DNA of 64,000 nt from the NCBI RefSeq assembly GCF_004798865.1, contig NW_025336010.1:1549630-1613629 (forward strand), given 5' to 3'. Below the pieces are notes generated by a model. It saw nothing but the letters and a program-made list of their open reading frames with translations, did no database searches and was not told where the DNA came from. Each line of letters starts with the position of its first letter. Position 1 is the stretch's first letter. The stretch comes from Varanus komodoensis (taxonomy: Eukaryota > Chordata > Lepidosauria > Squamata > Varanidae). A program made the position numbers and the translations under genes. Shown piece by piece: positions 33,861 to 45,845 of the stretch.

Positions 33861-35795
33861 TTCTGTGGCAGTAAAAGTGGCAGTGAGATGTTTATTTACC
33901 ACCAGCAGTGCATGCTCACAGTGCTGTCCAGTGGAGCTTTTGCAAGTGGTTTGTGGCCTTTTACATTCTGGCCCAAAAAGAGAGATCATTGAACCCCTGG
34001 TAGCCTGCTGTGACAAATTTGCATACCACTCTGAGTTGGACACCACAGTGAATTCAGCTCTGTTGGCAGAGATGTCCAGAGCATTGTCTGGTCCAATATG
34101 GTTGAATAAGTTCCAGCTATTAGGGCCTGAGGATGTGGACAATGTGCTTGGCCTAGTTTAACCCCTCACCTGTATGTACGGCCCTTGCCCATCATGGTTA
34201 ATTGGAAGAATAAGGAGGTGATTTGCACTTGGGTTCAGGGAGCTGTAAATGCCTCCTTGAGAGAAGGAGTGGTGCCAGGCCCTCTAAAGAAGGCTGAGAT
34301 CACACCATTCCTAACAAAGCCTAACTTGGATCCAAGGGATGCAAATAATTATAGACCAATTGTTAATATCCCCTTTCTGGGCAAAGTGCTTGAGTGGGTA
34401 GTGGCTGGGCAATTCCAGGCTCTCTTAGATGAAATGGACTGTCTAGATCCATTTCAGTTGGCCTTCTGGCCTGGATTTGGAATGGAGATTGCCTTGGTTG
34501 CCCTGTGGTATGAACTTTGCCAGGAGTGGGACGGGGGAGTGCAGCGCTGTTGATTTTCCTGGACCTCTCAGTGGCTTTTGACATCATCGATCATGGCATC
34601 CTTCTGGATAGGTTAGCTGTGTTGGTAGTAGGTGGCACCACTTTGCAGTGGTTCCTCTCCTACCTGACTGATTTCAGAAGGTGGTGCTGCGAGATTACTA
34701 CTCTGTGCCATGACAGTTATGCCATGGAGTTCCACAGTGCTCCATTCTATTCCCCATGCTATTTAACATCTGAAGTGCCATCAATAAACAGATGATACTC
34801 AACTGTACCTCTCTTTTTCATCAAATCCAGGTGAGGCAGTCACCATTCTAAATCAATGCCTGAGCTTTGTAATGAACTGGATAAGGGTCAATAAGCTGAA
34901 GCTCCATCCAGACAAGATAGAGGTGCTGTTGTTGGGTAGATCATCTGTCCAGTAGGGAAATTTTCAGACTGTCCTGAATGGGGTTGCATGCTGCCTAAAG
35001 GACAATGTTTATAGTTTGAGTGTGCTCCTGGACCCAGAATTCCTCCTTGAGTCACAGGTGTACTCGGTGGCCAAGAGCACCTTTTATTAACAGAGGCTTA
35101 TCCAACTGCATCCTTATCTGGACAGATGCATCCTTGCCACACTGATCCATGCTCTAGTAACTTCTTGCCTGGATTACTGTAACATGCTCTGTGTGGGGCT
35201 GCCTTTGAAAATGGTCTGGAAATTTCAACTGATTCAGAACAGGACAGCATGGCTGATAACAAGGATTGGCCCACAAGATCATAGCACACCAGACCTCTAC
35301 CAGCTATACTGGCTGCCTATTGAAATCTGGGCCCAATGTATAAAGCCCTAAATGGCTTGGGGCCAAGGTATCTGAAGGAATTACTTTCTCCATATGTTTC
35401 TACCCGGTCTTTTAAGGTCTTCTATGGAGGTCCTTCTCCAAGAACCACTTCCTAAAGAAGTAAGCAGGTATGACAGTCAGGAGGAGCGCCTTCTCTATGG
35501 CTGCACCCATCTCTGGAACATACTCCCCAAGAAGGTGCACCTGGTGCTCCTTTCTTTCTGGAGCCAAGTGAGGATGTGTTTATTCACCAAATGCTTTTAA
35601 GGGATAGATTGATTTTAATATAGAACTGCTTTTATGTCATGTATTAATTTTCTTAATCATCGGGAGTTGCCAAGTTGTTGTATTTGGTTTTAATTGATTT
35701 TATTGGTTTGTACTCTTTTTATTGTTCTATGTTTTTTTATCTGTAAACCACCCAGAGAGCCCTATGGGCTATGGGACCATATACAAATCTAATAA
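33861..35795 (+). mobile_element. Old L2 LINE, RT to 3' end
   Basis: The + strand follows the 40-kb L2: A-V-K-V-A-V-R near 33870, [35 protein letters not shown] and the C-terminal region to about 35600. The 3' UTR ends with AAACCACCCAGAGAGCCC-type text. It has many stops, frameshifts and small deletions. The oldest of the long L2 copies. Confidence 0.8.
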
Positions 35796-36178
35796 CACAA
35801 AACTGCTTTCATGGAAGACCCATCTCATCCACTCATTAATGATCATTTGCCCTTTTTTGTTTTAAACAATGTTTACTTTTTGAATATATTGCTTGCTGTT
35901 GTGCTTTCTTGTGTTTTATGTTATGTTTTAAATTGGGTGTGTATTTTAGGTTGCTGAATTATTGACTTAATTGCATAAAATTATTCAGAGGTAAAGTGGA
36001 GTTTAAATGTTTTTAAATATAAATATTAAAGTCTTTGGTGATTTCAAATCTTACTGAATATCAAAAAGTAGATGTAAAATAAGATATGGAGTGGAGGGTC
36101 TCATCACACACAGCCCCATGTTCAACCAGTGCTGAGTTTTAAATCTGAGATGGCAACTTTTATACCTAATATGTTAAT
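35796..36178. other. Intronic sequence, unclassified
   Basis: A/T-rich, with TTTTAAATTGGGTG and similar text that may be another L2-type 3' UTR remnant. No feature can be fixed. Confidence 0.35.
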
Positions 36179-36179
36179 A

Positions 36180-36409
36180 CAGTGGTACCTTGGCTCATGA
36201 ACTCCTCAGTTCATGACCAAATTGGGTTGTGAACTGAAATTTTATAAAAATTTTGCTGCAGGTCATGAATTTTGCATCAGGTGATGATCACGAGTGCACC
36301 CACCTTCCCTGCACGGGCACGATCGCGGTTGTGCTGGGTGGGAGGAGATGGCCGTGTTCGTGCTGGGGGTGGGGGGAAGATGGCCGTGATTGTGCCTGTA
36401 TGCAGAGTT
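36180..36409. mobile_element. Mariner-type MITE, copy 2, left half
   Basis: It begins TA-CAGTGGTACCTTGGCTC, as in copy 1, and keeps the GACCAAATTGGG, GATGATCACGAGTGC and GAGATGGCCGTG internal motifs. It stops at about 36409 where a CR1 fragment starts. The expected right inverted end is not found downstream. Confidence 0.78.
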
Positions 36410-36590
36410 ATGCCCTTTTGTCTATTTGCCCCATTACCCATTTCCTACGGAGGTTCCTCTTGCGTCTAATCCCTCTAACCACTTCCTTTTGCATCCATGG
36501 CGGCGCTCTCCTTCTCCTCCCTGCCTTACGAACTAGAGGTATCGTCAAGGCTTGCACCTCCAAAACCTCCCTTTTGCGTGCCATCCACCC
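36410..36590 (-). mobile_element. CR1 fragment, endonuclease-RT linker, minus strand
   Basis: The minus strand encodes K-R-E-V-L-E-V-Q-A-L-T-I-P-L-V and R-R-R-R-A-P-P-W-M-Q-K-E-V-V. It is nearly identical to the linker of the young CR1 at 9540-9690. It is truncated on both sides, so it is not a simple 5'-truncated insertion and may have come with a rearrangement. Confidence 0.82.
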
Positions 36591-36752
36591 ATAAAGACAA
36601 GGGTTAGGGTTGGACTGGCTGCAGTGTCTGGGTATACCATATCCAGCCCCCACACAGGCGTTGACATATGCACCTGAAGAATATTAGTTATGTGAGGATT
36701 ATTAAGTCCTTAGATAACAGATTTTCCCGGGTTTACATGAAATGACAACCTC

Positions 36753-36905
36753 TGCTGTTGTTAAATGCTGTCATGTTGTCTCAGACTTAGAGCAATGGTA
36801 TAATAGCTCTCCAAAATGCCCTATCTTTGACAGACTTGTTCAACTCTTGTAAATTCAAGGTTTTGGCTTCCTTTATGGAGTCTATCCATCTTATAGATGG
36901 TCCTC
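36753..36905 (-). mobile_element. Old RTE 3' fragment, minus strand
   Basis: GTTGTTAAATGCTGTCATG, then CTCAGACTTAGAGCAATGG, and GGCTTCCTTTATGGAGTC follow the same order as the RTE piece at 18165-18290. Short and strongly diverged. Confidence 0.55.
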
Positions 36906-39394
36906 TGAGGTGGCAGGAATAATCTGCATGTACCCAAGGGATTCTGGGAAGTGAGAAGAGGTCACCATGAGCAGGTTAGAAGTCAGATTTCAACTGACTT
37001 GTTCAAGGCAGTGGCCCGCACCCAACAGTGCATGAAAATTAATAAATCTACATTTCCCTCCTTTGTATTAAAAGGATTCTCCAGGGGTGTGAAATGTTTA
37101 TTTTCTTCCCTGAGACTATCATGGTATATACCTGCAGTAAATGTAAGCTGGTTGAACTATTAGAAGAAAAGGTGAGAGTACTTGAGCAGTGGGTATCCAC
37201 CCTCCAAGGAAACAGAGAAAATGAAGAGTTCTTGGACTGAATGGTGGAACTGTAAGATTAACAAGGACCACCAGAGATGGAAGAGCAACAGTAGCCTGGA
37301 GCAAATATGGAGAATGCTGAGTTGAGGAAAGCTACTGAAGAGGAAACTTGCTGGAAAAGCATAACAATCAGGAGCAGAAAAATCAGAAGACATTCTGCTC
37401 CAGTGGAATGACTAGAGTGAAGTAACCACTTTCAGTTGACAACCTACAGAGTTGACAACCTACAGAGAAAGCCTTACAAGGGAACCTCTTCAACAGGGAG
37501 CATGATGCAGAAAGACAGTTGACCACAAAAAAAAGAAGAGTAGTCACTGTGGGAGACTCCTTATAGTGTGGGATTGAAACCCAAGTGTGTTGTGATGACC
37601 CATGGACTTTCCAGGTATGCTGTCTCCCTGGAGCTCAGATTAGAGATGTGACTGAAAGATTGCCAAATCTCATAAATTGCACAGGCACCTTCTAATCCAT
37701 GTGGGAACAAATAATATTGCCAAATGGAACTACAAAAAAATCCTATCAGATTTTGAAGCTCTGAGAAAGAAACACAAGAACATTGGTGCCCAGATAGTTA
37801 TTTCATCCATCCTCCTTATTCTTGGAAGATGAATAGAAAGGGAAAGGAAAATACTCCAGGTGAACAACTGGCTACAAAGTGGTCCTGACAGACCATGCTA
37901 TTTGGATGGTGAACTGATAGTGAGGGAAGGGTTGCACCTCACCGGAGCTGGAAAGGATGTTTCTGGCCATAGCATGCAAGAATTTCATTAAGAGGACTGC
38001 TGGGGAGGGAGATGTGGACTTGGAGACAACTGCAGATGAAGGCATATCAACAAAACACAGAAAAGAGCTCTACTTGTGCCCCAAAATAGTTCTCTCAATA
38101 CTGTAAGAAAGTAGCCAGACCATAAAGCACATGGGCTTCACTGACTATACACTAATGCTCATGGGAAACAAACAGGATGAACGTGAACTCTTAATGCATG
38201 GAAGCAAATACAAATTGAATAGGTATTACGGAAACTTGGTGGAATGACTCCCATGACTAGAATATAGCAGTTGAAGGATATAACTTGTTCCAAAAGAGCA
38301 GAAGAAATAAGAAAGGAGGTGGAGTTGTATCATATGTTAAACATACTTATGCTTGCACAGAAATAGAAGAGGATGAACCTGGCAGACAATTGAGGGCATC
38401 TGGGTCAAAATAAATGTGTCAAGGAATAAAAGTAACATGATAGTTGGCATCTACTTCTGGCCAAACAGTCAAGAAGATGAGGAAGACACTTTTGTTAAGA
38501 GACTTGCCAGTATTTCAAGGAAGTGTGATGGGGTAGTAACAGGGGACTCCATTTATCCTGATATCTGTTGGTAGACACATTTGCCAAAAGTATTTCCTCC
38601 AAGAAATTCCTAACGTGTTGCCGACAGCTTCCCCTATAGAAAGTGAAGGAAGGAACTAGAGGGTCAGCTGTCCTTGACTTAACACTGACTAACAGGGATA
38701 ACTTAGTGGATCAAGTGGGCATTTTGAGAACTCTGGGGGGATGTGACCACAACATATTTGACTTCTTGATTTTAAAGGAAGCAAAAATGGAGCGTGGCTA
38801 TACACATACTCTGGATTTTGGGAAAGCTGATTTTAATAAATTCCGGACAATGGTAAGAAAGTTCCCAAGGCAAGTGACCCTAAGGAAAAAAGGAGTCCCA
38901 GATGGGTGGGAGGTTGTAAAAATGAAAAGTTTAAAGGCACAATTATAAACAATTCCAACAAAAACAAAACACAGCCAATGGCCAAGGAAACCAGAGTAGC
39001 TCCACAAAAAACTGGAGGACATGTGTTGAGAGTGGAAGGAAGGCCAAGTGACATGAGAAGAGCGCAGACGAGGGGGCGGAGAAGTGCAGGAATGGCATTA
39101 GGAAGGCTAGGCTGAGAATGAGCCGTGGCGGGCAAGGGACTCCAAAAGCAACAAACAGGCCCTTTTCAGGTATGTTCAAAGTAAATAACCGCGAAAAGAA
39201 ATGGTGGCTCAGCTTCTCGAGGAGGAGGGCAAATTGATAAGGGTCGATGAAGAAGAAGGCAAAGTGCTCAGTTTCTACTTTCACTCAGTCTTTTTGCAAA
39301 AGCAGGTCCGTGACCCCCCCCCCCCCCCACCAGCAGAAATGAATCATAAACTGAGACTCAGGATTGAAGCCGGAGATAACAAACAAGTGGTCAA

Positions 39395-41594
39395 ATTCAT
39401 TGCGGGCGATGAAGCGGGTTGGGAGACAACTACAGCGTAGGTGGAGGAAATCACGGGATGAATCTGATCGAACACACTTGAGAGCCCACTATCGGGCCTA
39501 TGCTGTGGCGGTGAAGGCGGCGAAAAAAGTTTTTTTCTGCTTCCATTGCCTCCTCACAATGCCGTCCGGCGGAGCTTTTTCAAGTGGTACAAGGCCTGGT
39601 TCGCCCGGGTCCTAAGGAAGATCCGATGCCACCCTCAAAGGCCCGCTGTGACGACTTTGCCAGGCATTTCAGGGAGAAAATCGCTCAGAGTCATCACAAG
39701 CTGGACTCCACTAATGAATCAGAGGTCTCTGGGGAGACGCCAATGCTACCGTCTGGTCCAAAATTATTGGAGGAATTTCAATTATTGCGGCCCGATGATG
39801 TGGACAAGGTGCTTGGACGAGTACATCCCACCACTTGCCTATTGGATCCTTGCCCGTCTTGGTTAATAAATAACTCCAAGCACGGGATTGGGACCTGGAT
39901 CTTGGAAGTGGTTAACGCTTCTCTGAGGGAGGGTCGAGTGCCTGCCCCTTTAAAGGAGGCGGTAATACGACGGGTCCTGAGGAAAGCGTCACTGGATCCA
40001 GAGATGGCCACTAACTATAGACCTGTGGCCAACATCCCGTTTCTGGGCAAGGTGTTGGAGCGAGTGGTGGCAGGACAACTCCAAGCACTCTTGGATGAAA
40101 CTGATTATCTGGATCCTTTTCAGTCCGGCTTCAGACCCGGGTACAGTACTGAATCTGCCTTGGTCACCCTGTACGATGACCTGTGCAGGGAGAAGGACAG
40201 GGGGAGTGCATCCCTGTTGGTTCTTCTGGACCTCTCGGCGGCTTTCGATACCATCGACCATGGTACCCTTCTGGATAGGCTAGCAGGATTGGGGGTCGGA
40301 GGCACTGCTTTGCAGTGGTTCTGCTCCTATCTCAACGGTCGATTCCAGAAGGTAGTGCTGGGGGACTGTGTCTCTGCACCATGGCAGCTATGCCATGGAG
40401 TACCACAGGGCTCCATTCTATCCCCTCTGCTATTTAACATCTATATGAAACCGCTGGGAGAGGTCATCAGGAGGTGTGGGCTGCGGAATCATCAATACGC
40501 TGATGATACCCAGCTCTACCTCTCATTTTCCACTAATCCAGGTGAGGCAGTGGCTGTGCTGAACCAGTGCCTGGCCGAGGTAATGGGCTGGATGAGGGCC
40601 AATAAACTGAAACTCAATCCAGACAAAATGGAGGTCCTGTTGTTTGGCGGATCGGGCTTCGGAGAGGGTGGATTTGACCTGGTCCTGAATGGTGCAACAC
40701 TCCTTCTTAGGGACAAGGTCCGCAGCTTAGGAGTGCTCCTCGACCCGGAGCTTTCTTTGGAAGCTCAGGTGACAGCGGTGGCGAGGAGTGCCTTCCTTCA
40801 GCTTCGGCTGATTAATCAGCTGCGCCCCTACCTGGAGTACGACTGCCTGGCGACGGTGGCACACGTGCTGGTGACTTCCCGCCTAGACTTCTGTAACGCG
40901 CTTTACGTAGGGCTTCCCCTGAAGACGGTCCGAACACTTCAATTGGTGTAAAATAGAGCTGCCAGGTTGCTGACGGGGACGGGGCGTTATGCTCACATGA
41001 CTCCAGTCCTCCGTCAGCTTCACTGGCTTCCCATTGAAGCCCGGGCCCAATTCATGGTGTTGGTTATGACCTATAAAGCCCTAAACGGCTTGGGTCCTGG
41101 CTACCTGAACGAGCGCTTACATCCGTATATGCCCGACCGCCCCTTGAGATCTGCGGGAGAGTCCCTTCTCCGGGAACCCTCCATGAAAGAAATTAGGAGA
41201 GTAAGTACTCGGAGGAGGGCTTTCTCTGTGGTGGCGCCCAACCTATGGAATTCACTCCCCAAAGAGGTCCGCCTGGCACCGTCGTTACTGGTTTTTCGGC
41301 GCCAGGTAAAGACCTTTTTATTTAAACATCATTTTAATGGTTAAAATATATGATCTGGCCAGGGCAACTTCTTCTTCCTTCTCTTTTCTCCTCCTATATT
41401 CTTTATTTACTTATTTTATACTGTTAATTTTAATTTTATATTATTATATCTCAGTGTATTTTTTGTATTTTTGTATTTAGTGGTAATTTATTATGTTCTA
41501 TTTTATTTCAATGTATCTTATTGTGTTGTAAGCTGCCCCAAGGCTTCGGCAAGGGGCGGCATAGAAATGTTATAATAATAATAATAAATAAAAA
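39395..41594 (+). mobile_element. L2 LINE, best-preserved copy, inserted in CR1
   Basis: A 5'-truncated L2 begins just upstream of the RT and ends GCCCCAAGGCTTCGGCAAGG, CATAGAAATGTT and an ATAATAATAATAAATAAA tail, a standard L2 terminus. The flanks are CR1 sequences that belong together. The exact duplication at its borders is not clear to me. The reversed copies at 51055 and 58322 share the same 3' end and belong to this family. Confidence 0.9.
39584..41344 (+). pseudogene. L2 reverse transcriptase with a single nonsense codon
   Basis: A 586-codon frame is open except for TAA at 40949, where related copies have Gln in L-V-Q-N-R-A-A-R (CAA to TAA). All RT landmarks are intact: N-Y-R-P-V-A-N-I-P-F-L-G-K, L-D-L-S-A-A-F-D-T-I-D-H, G-V-P-Q-G-S-I-L-S-P-L-L-F and Y-A-D-D-T-Q-L-Y-L. 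The C-terminal domain ends K-T-F-L-F-K-H-H-F-N-G. Upstream, 39395-39600 continues in another frame, so one frameshift precedes it. The endonuclease is absent. This is the most recently active L2 lineage in the window. Confidence 0.93.
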
Positions 41595-43094
41595 AAGGAA
41601 CACCTAATTTCTTTGAATGATGTCAGACCTCCAGAGCCTGATGAACTGTATCCGAGAGTAATAAAAGAACTGGCAGAAGAACTCTCACAACCACTGTTTA
41701 TTATCATTGAGAAATTGTGGGGGAGAGGTGATGTGTCAGATGACTGGAGTAGGGCTAATGTTGTCCCTATCTTCAGAAACAAACAAACAAATAAAAAATG
41801 GATCCTGAGAACTGCAGACCAGTCTGACATCAATTCCTAGGAAAATTCTGGAGCAGATAATGAAGAATACCTTGAGGATGATGGAGTAATTAGTGGAAGC
41901 CAGCACAGATTTATCAAGAGCAAGTCTTGCTGATCTCATTTTTTTGGCTAGGTATGCTCCCTTGTGAACAGTGGGAATGCTGTGGACATAATCTATCTTG
42001 ACTTCAGCAAACCTTTTGAGGGGTCCATGATATCCTGATGAGCAACCTAGCTCAAAGTGGACTAGATGGAACAACTACTAAGTGGATCCATAGTTGGCTA
42101 CAGAATCTGACTAAAAGAGTGCTCATCAATGGCCCCTTCTTAAACAGGGGAGAGGTAACAAGTGGGATACCTCAGTGCCCAATCCTGGGTCCAGTGATGT
42201 GCAGCATTTTTATTAATGACTTGGATGAAGAAGTGTAGGCAATTCTTATGAGATTTACAGATGACACAAAACTGGGTGGGATAGTTAATACCTAGACAAC
42301 TGAAACAAGATGCAAGGTGTACTTAGTAGGCTGGAATGCTGAACTGAAAGCAGCTAAATGAAATTCAGCAGGGATAAAAGCCAAGTTCTGCACCTAGGGA
42401 AAAGAAATAAAATGCATTGCTAGAAGATAGGGAACACTTGGCTCACCAATACTGCAAATGAGAAGTATTTTGGGGTTGTTGTAGATTGCAAGCTAAATAT
42501 GAGCTAGCAATGTGATGTGGCTGCAAAAAAGCTAATGCTATATTGGCCTGCATTAATTGAAGTATCACTTCCAAAGCACATGAGGTACTGGTTCCCCTCT
42601 ACTCAGTACTAGTTAGTCCGCATGTTAAATACATTGTGCACTTATAGGCACCATAGTTTAAGAAAGATGCAGGCAAATTGGGGGGAAAATCAGAGGAGGG
42701 CAATAAAGATTATCCAGGGATTAGAAACAAAGCCCTATGATGGGAGATTGAAAGTACTGGGTATGTTTAGCTTTGAGAAGAGAAGGTTGAGTGGAGAGAG
42801 GATAGCAGTTTTCAAATACTTGAAAAGCTGTCACAGAGAAGAGGACCAGGATCCCTCTCAATCATCCCAGAGTGCAGGACATGGAATAATGGGTTTATGT
42901 TACAGGCAATCGGATTTTGGCTAGGTATCAGGTAACATTCCCTGATGGAACCAATGACCTAGGGAAGTTGAGGGCTCTCCCCCACTGGAGGAATCCAAGG
43001 GGCAGTTGGACATCAATCTATCTGGGATGCATTGTGCAGAGAGTTGGACTCAATAGCATTATAGACCCCTACCAACTCTACTATTCTTTGATTG

Positions 43095-45312
43095 CTTTCT
43101 TCTTCTGTCTTATACTTCCCTATTGTGATTGTCTTTTTCCAGGGAGTTTTGTCTTCTCACAATGTGCCCAAAGTATGACGGCCTCGGTTTTTTAGCACCA
43201 TGTTTGGAACGTATCCATTTTTTTCTTGTCCACTTTCTTCATTGTCTCAATTTCACACCCATATATGGGGATCAGGAATATGGAAGTGTGAATGATTTTG
43301 AGCTTGCTCTCCATTCAAACATCTGTACTCTTAATGATCTTTTCTAGTTCCTTGCTGCCCTTCCCTTTATGGGCCACATAGTTACTTTAAGCTCAGGTAT
43401 AGCCTTAGGTGCCTGATCCTGCCTAATTTTGGAAGTTAAGCAGGGTCAAGCTGGGTTGAAATTTGGATAGGTGACTTGAGTCCCACACTGTGTGTGCAGT
43501 TGGACTTGATGGCCTGCTAGACCCCTTCCAACTGTATGATTCTGTTATTCTATGTATCAGACTTTAAATGTCTTCATGAATGAGCCAAGGTGTGTAAAAT
43601 CTTTCACAGTTTCAATTTCTTCATTGTTAAAGTTCTGTTCTTCTTTAGGCATAATTTTTGTTAATTATGTTAGCTGTAGTCCTACTTTTGCAATTTCATT
43701 TTTCATTTTCATCAGGAGTTGGTTCAATTCATTGTTTCATTCTGCCAGTTGTATCATCTGCACATTTAATAAAGTATTGATGTGTCTTCCATCTATTTTC
43801 ACACCTTTCTCTGATCTTAATCCAGCTTTTCTTATGATATGTTCTTCATACAGATTGAACAGGTAGCAAGATAAAATACACCCTTGTCAGATGCCTTTGC
43901 TGTAAAAAAACCATTCTGTTTCTCCATCTTCTGTCCTAACTGCAGCTTCTTGTCCACAATACAGGTTACATGTCAGGACAAACAAGTCTTTTGTTTGTCC
44001 TGACAAACAACCCACATTTCTTTCAGAACCATCCATAGCGTCACAATCCACACAGTCAAAGGATTTGCTGTGGTGCATGGACTTATCTCCTGAACTTCTT
44101 TGGCATGCTCTGGTAGCCAACATATATTTCCAATATGATCTTGAATGCTATTCCTTTTTCAGAATCCAGCTTGAACACAGGGTATTTCTTGCTCCATAGA
44201 TGGTAATACTCTTTGTTGTAATACTTTGAGCATCATTTTGCTTACATGAGAAATTCATGCACTTGGTTGCTGCACTCCTTTGCATCTCCTTTCTTGGGGA
44301 TTAGAATGTATATTGAACTTTTCCACTCTGTGAGACATTGTTTAGTTTTCCATATTTTTTGGCATATTCTTATTAGGATTTGGGCTGATGCATTCTCTCC
44401 ATTCTCTTTTGTTATCCTAACTACTCCAGCTGGTTTGTTCCTTCCAAATACTTTCAGAGCAGCTTTCACTCCTTATAGAATTCCTCTCTGAAGGAGTCTG
44501 TCATTCTTTCATCACTTCTGTATTTTGTTACCACCTTCTCTTTATTTTCTCCTGGTCAGATAGTATATTCTTGTGTTTGTCTTTTAAATTTTGAATTTAA
44601 GTTTGAATTTCCCTTTGATTTCTTGGATCTTCTGGGAGAGGTCTCTTGTGTTTCCTCTTTTGTTGTTTTCCTTTGTTTCTTGGCACTAGCCATTGTAAGA
44701 GTTCTCTTGACTCTACATGATAGTCACTGAAAGGTTGCATTCAGCATTCTGTCACCTTTGCTTCTTGCTTGCCCTTAATAATTATGAGCTTTTCTTCCAT
44801 TGTCCATCTAGGCTCTTTTTTTCTGCTAGTTACAGGAATTCTATTTGACATTCCTCCCTAATAATGTCTCTGGTTTTAGTCCTCAGTTCTTCTGGTTCAT
44901 GGTCAAGTTTAGTAATGCAAATTTGTTCTTTATGTGGACTTAAAATTTCCTCAGGGATGTTACTTTAGTTGTATTTTGGCCCTGTGCTTCTGTTAGTAAA
45001 TTTTTTTTTTTAGCTTGACTCTGATTTTTGATATTAAGAGATCATACTCCCACAATCTGCTCCTGGTATTTTTTTTTTTTTTTTTTTTTGGCAGAGAGAT
45101 CTCAGCTTCTCCATCTTCTGCTTCCAATTATATAATATATTTGATTTTTGTATTGGCCATCTGGTGATGTCCATGTGTTCACTCATCTGTATTTGTAGTA
45201 AGTAGATGGTTTGCTTCACGGAGTTCTGTGAATGTCCATATATACAGTCTTGTAAGCAGCTGCTTGAAGTACATGTTTGGGGTAAACAAATTATTTCCTT
45301 CACATACCACAC
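43095..45312 (-). mobile_element. Old RTE (BovB-like) LINE, minus strand
   Basis: Reading the minus strand from 45312, E-H-M-D-I-T-R-W and P-G-A-D-C-G-S mark the endonuclease end. The RT follows with I-Y-I-L-I-P-K-K-G-D-A-K-E-C-S-N (about 44270-44330) and a diverged F-D-C-V-D (about 44050), then C-terminal traces to 43095. A long poly-T run (about 45069-45091) and a 5S-derived SINE at 43391-43560 interrupt it. Many substitutions separate it from the young BovB copies. Confidence 0.72.
43391..43560 (+). mobile_element. 5S rRNA-derived SINE with CR1-type tail
   Basis: The 170-bp unit has exact flanking duplications ACTTTAA (43384-43390, 43561-43567). The head (about 43407-43470) contains TTTTGGAAGTTAAGCAGGG and TTTGGATAGGTGAC, matching the internal-promoter half of 5S rRNA (A-box and C-box region). 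The tail TTGGACTTGATGGCC, CCCCTTCCAACT and GATTCTGTTATTCTATG is a CR1 3' end. The structure implies transcription by RNA polymerase III and mobilisation by CR1. It resembles SINE3-class elements but shows no tRNA part or Deu core. Confidence 0.85.
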
Positions 45313-45511
45313 AAAATGAACATACTAAGTGACTAGTATTCATGTATACCTGTGCTGCTATAAATATTTTAGAGTTACTTGTTCCTGTTGTGAGCCATAT
45401 TTATTATGTTGTCATATTGTACATTATTGGTTAACATAAATCACTTGGAAATTCTGAATAAAAAGATAGTATAGAAATATTTTATATGAATATGTAAATA
45501 AACACTACCTG

Positions 45512-45670
45512 TCATTCGAGAGGTCATTGAGGCCCCATCGGTGAGGGTGTTCAAAGATAGGCTGGACATGCACATGGTGGGCATGTCGTGAGCGGAGCCG
45601 GCTGGAGCCAGGCGTCAGACTAGATGGCCCGGGAGACCCCTTCTGACTCGCTCTGTTTCTATGGTTCTAT
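45512..45670 (+). mobile_element. CR1 3' terminal fragment (young family)
   Basis: GTCATTGAGGCCCCATCGG to CTCTGTTTCTATGGTTCTAT closely matches the end of the CR1 at 11400-11560, including GACATGCACATGGTGGGCA. A 5'-truncated insertion of about 160 bp. Confidence 0.9.
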
Positions 45671-45845
45671 TCATATTCCCTTGTATGCATGAAGATGACT
45701 CTGAGGTGAACCTGGATAGTTCACTATGCTATGTCCCAGTCTCAGGTGATTCATCCAACGTCACTTTGTGTTGCTATTTTTTTTTCCTCTGGAATAAAGC
45801 AGTATGCATTGTTTTATCTGCAGAGTGCTCCTGGTTATCTGTCTT

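Larger units (their letters stand above)
37080..43088 (+). mobile_element. Older CR1 LINE, near full length, split by L2
   Basis: ORF1 traces start with C-K-L-V-E-L-L-E-E-K-V-R-V-L near 37140 and include the SGNH block H-V-G-T-N at about 37695 and L-H-L-T-G-A-G-K near 37935. Endonuclease traces follow (about 38120-39300), including T-R-G-S-A-V-L-D-L-T-L-T-N-R. After the L2 at 39395-41594 the copy resumes with L-N-D-V-R-P-P-E-P-D-E-L-Y-P-R-V-I-K-E-L and runs to a CR1 3' end near 43088. It has many stops and shifts and is clearly older than the copy at 6.8-11.6 kb. Confidence 0.82.

Noticed and set aside
36600-36615. GGGTTAGGGTT, telomere-like repeat
   Set aside because: Only two partial units; no array.
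43400-43475. Possible 5S rRNA gene
   Set aside because: Only the internal-promoter half matches, with many substitutions, and it is fused to a CR1 tail with target duplications, so it is a SINE.
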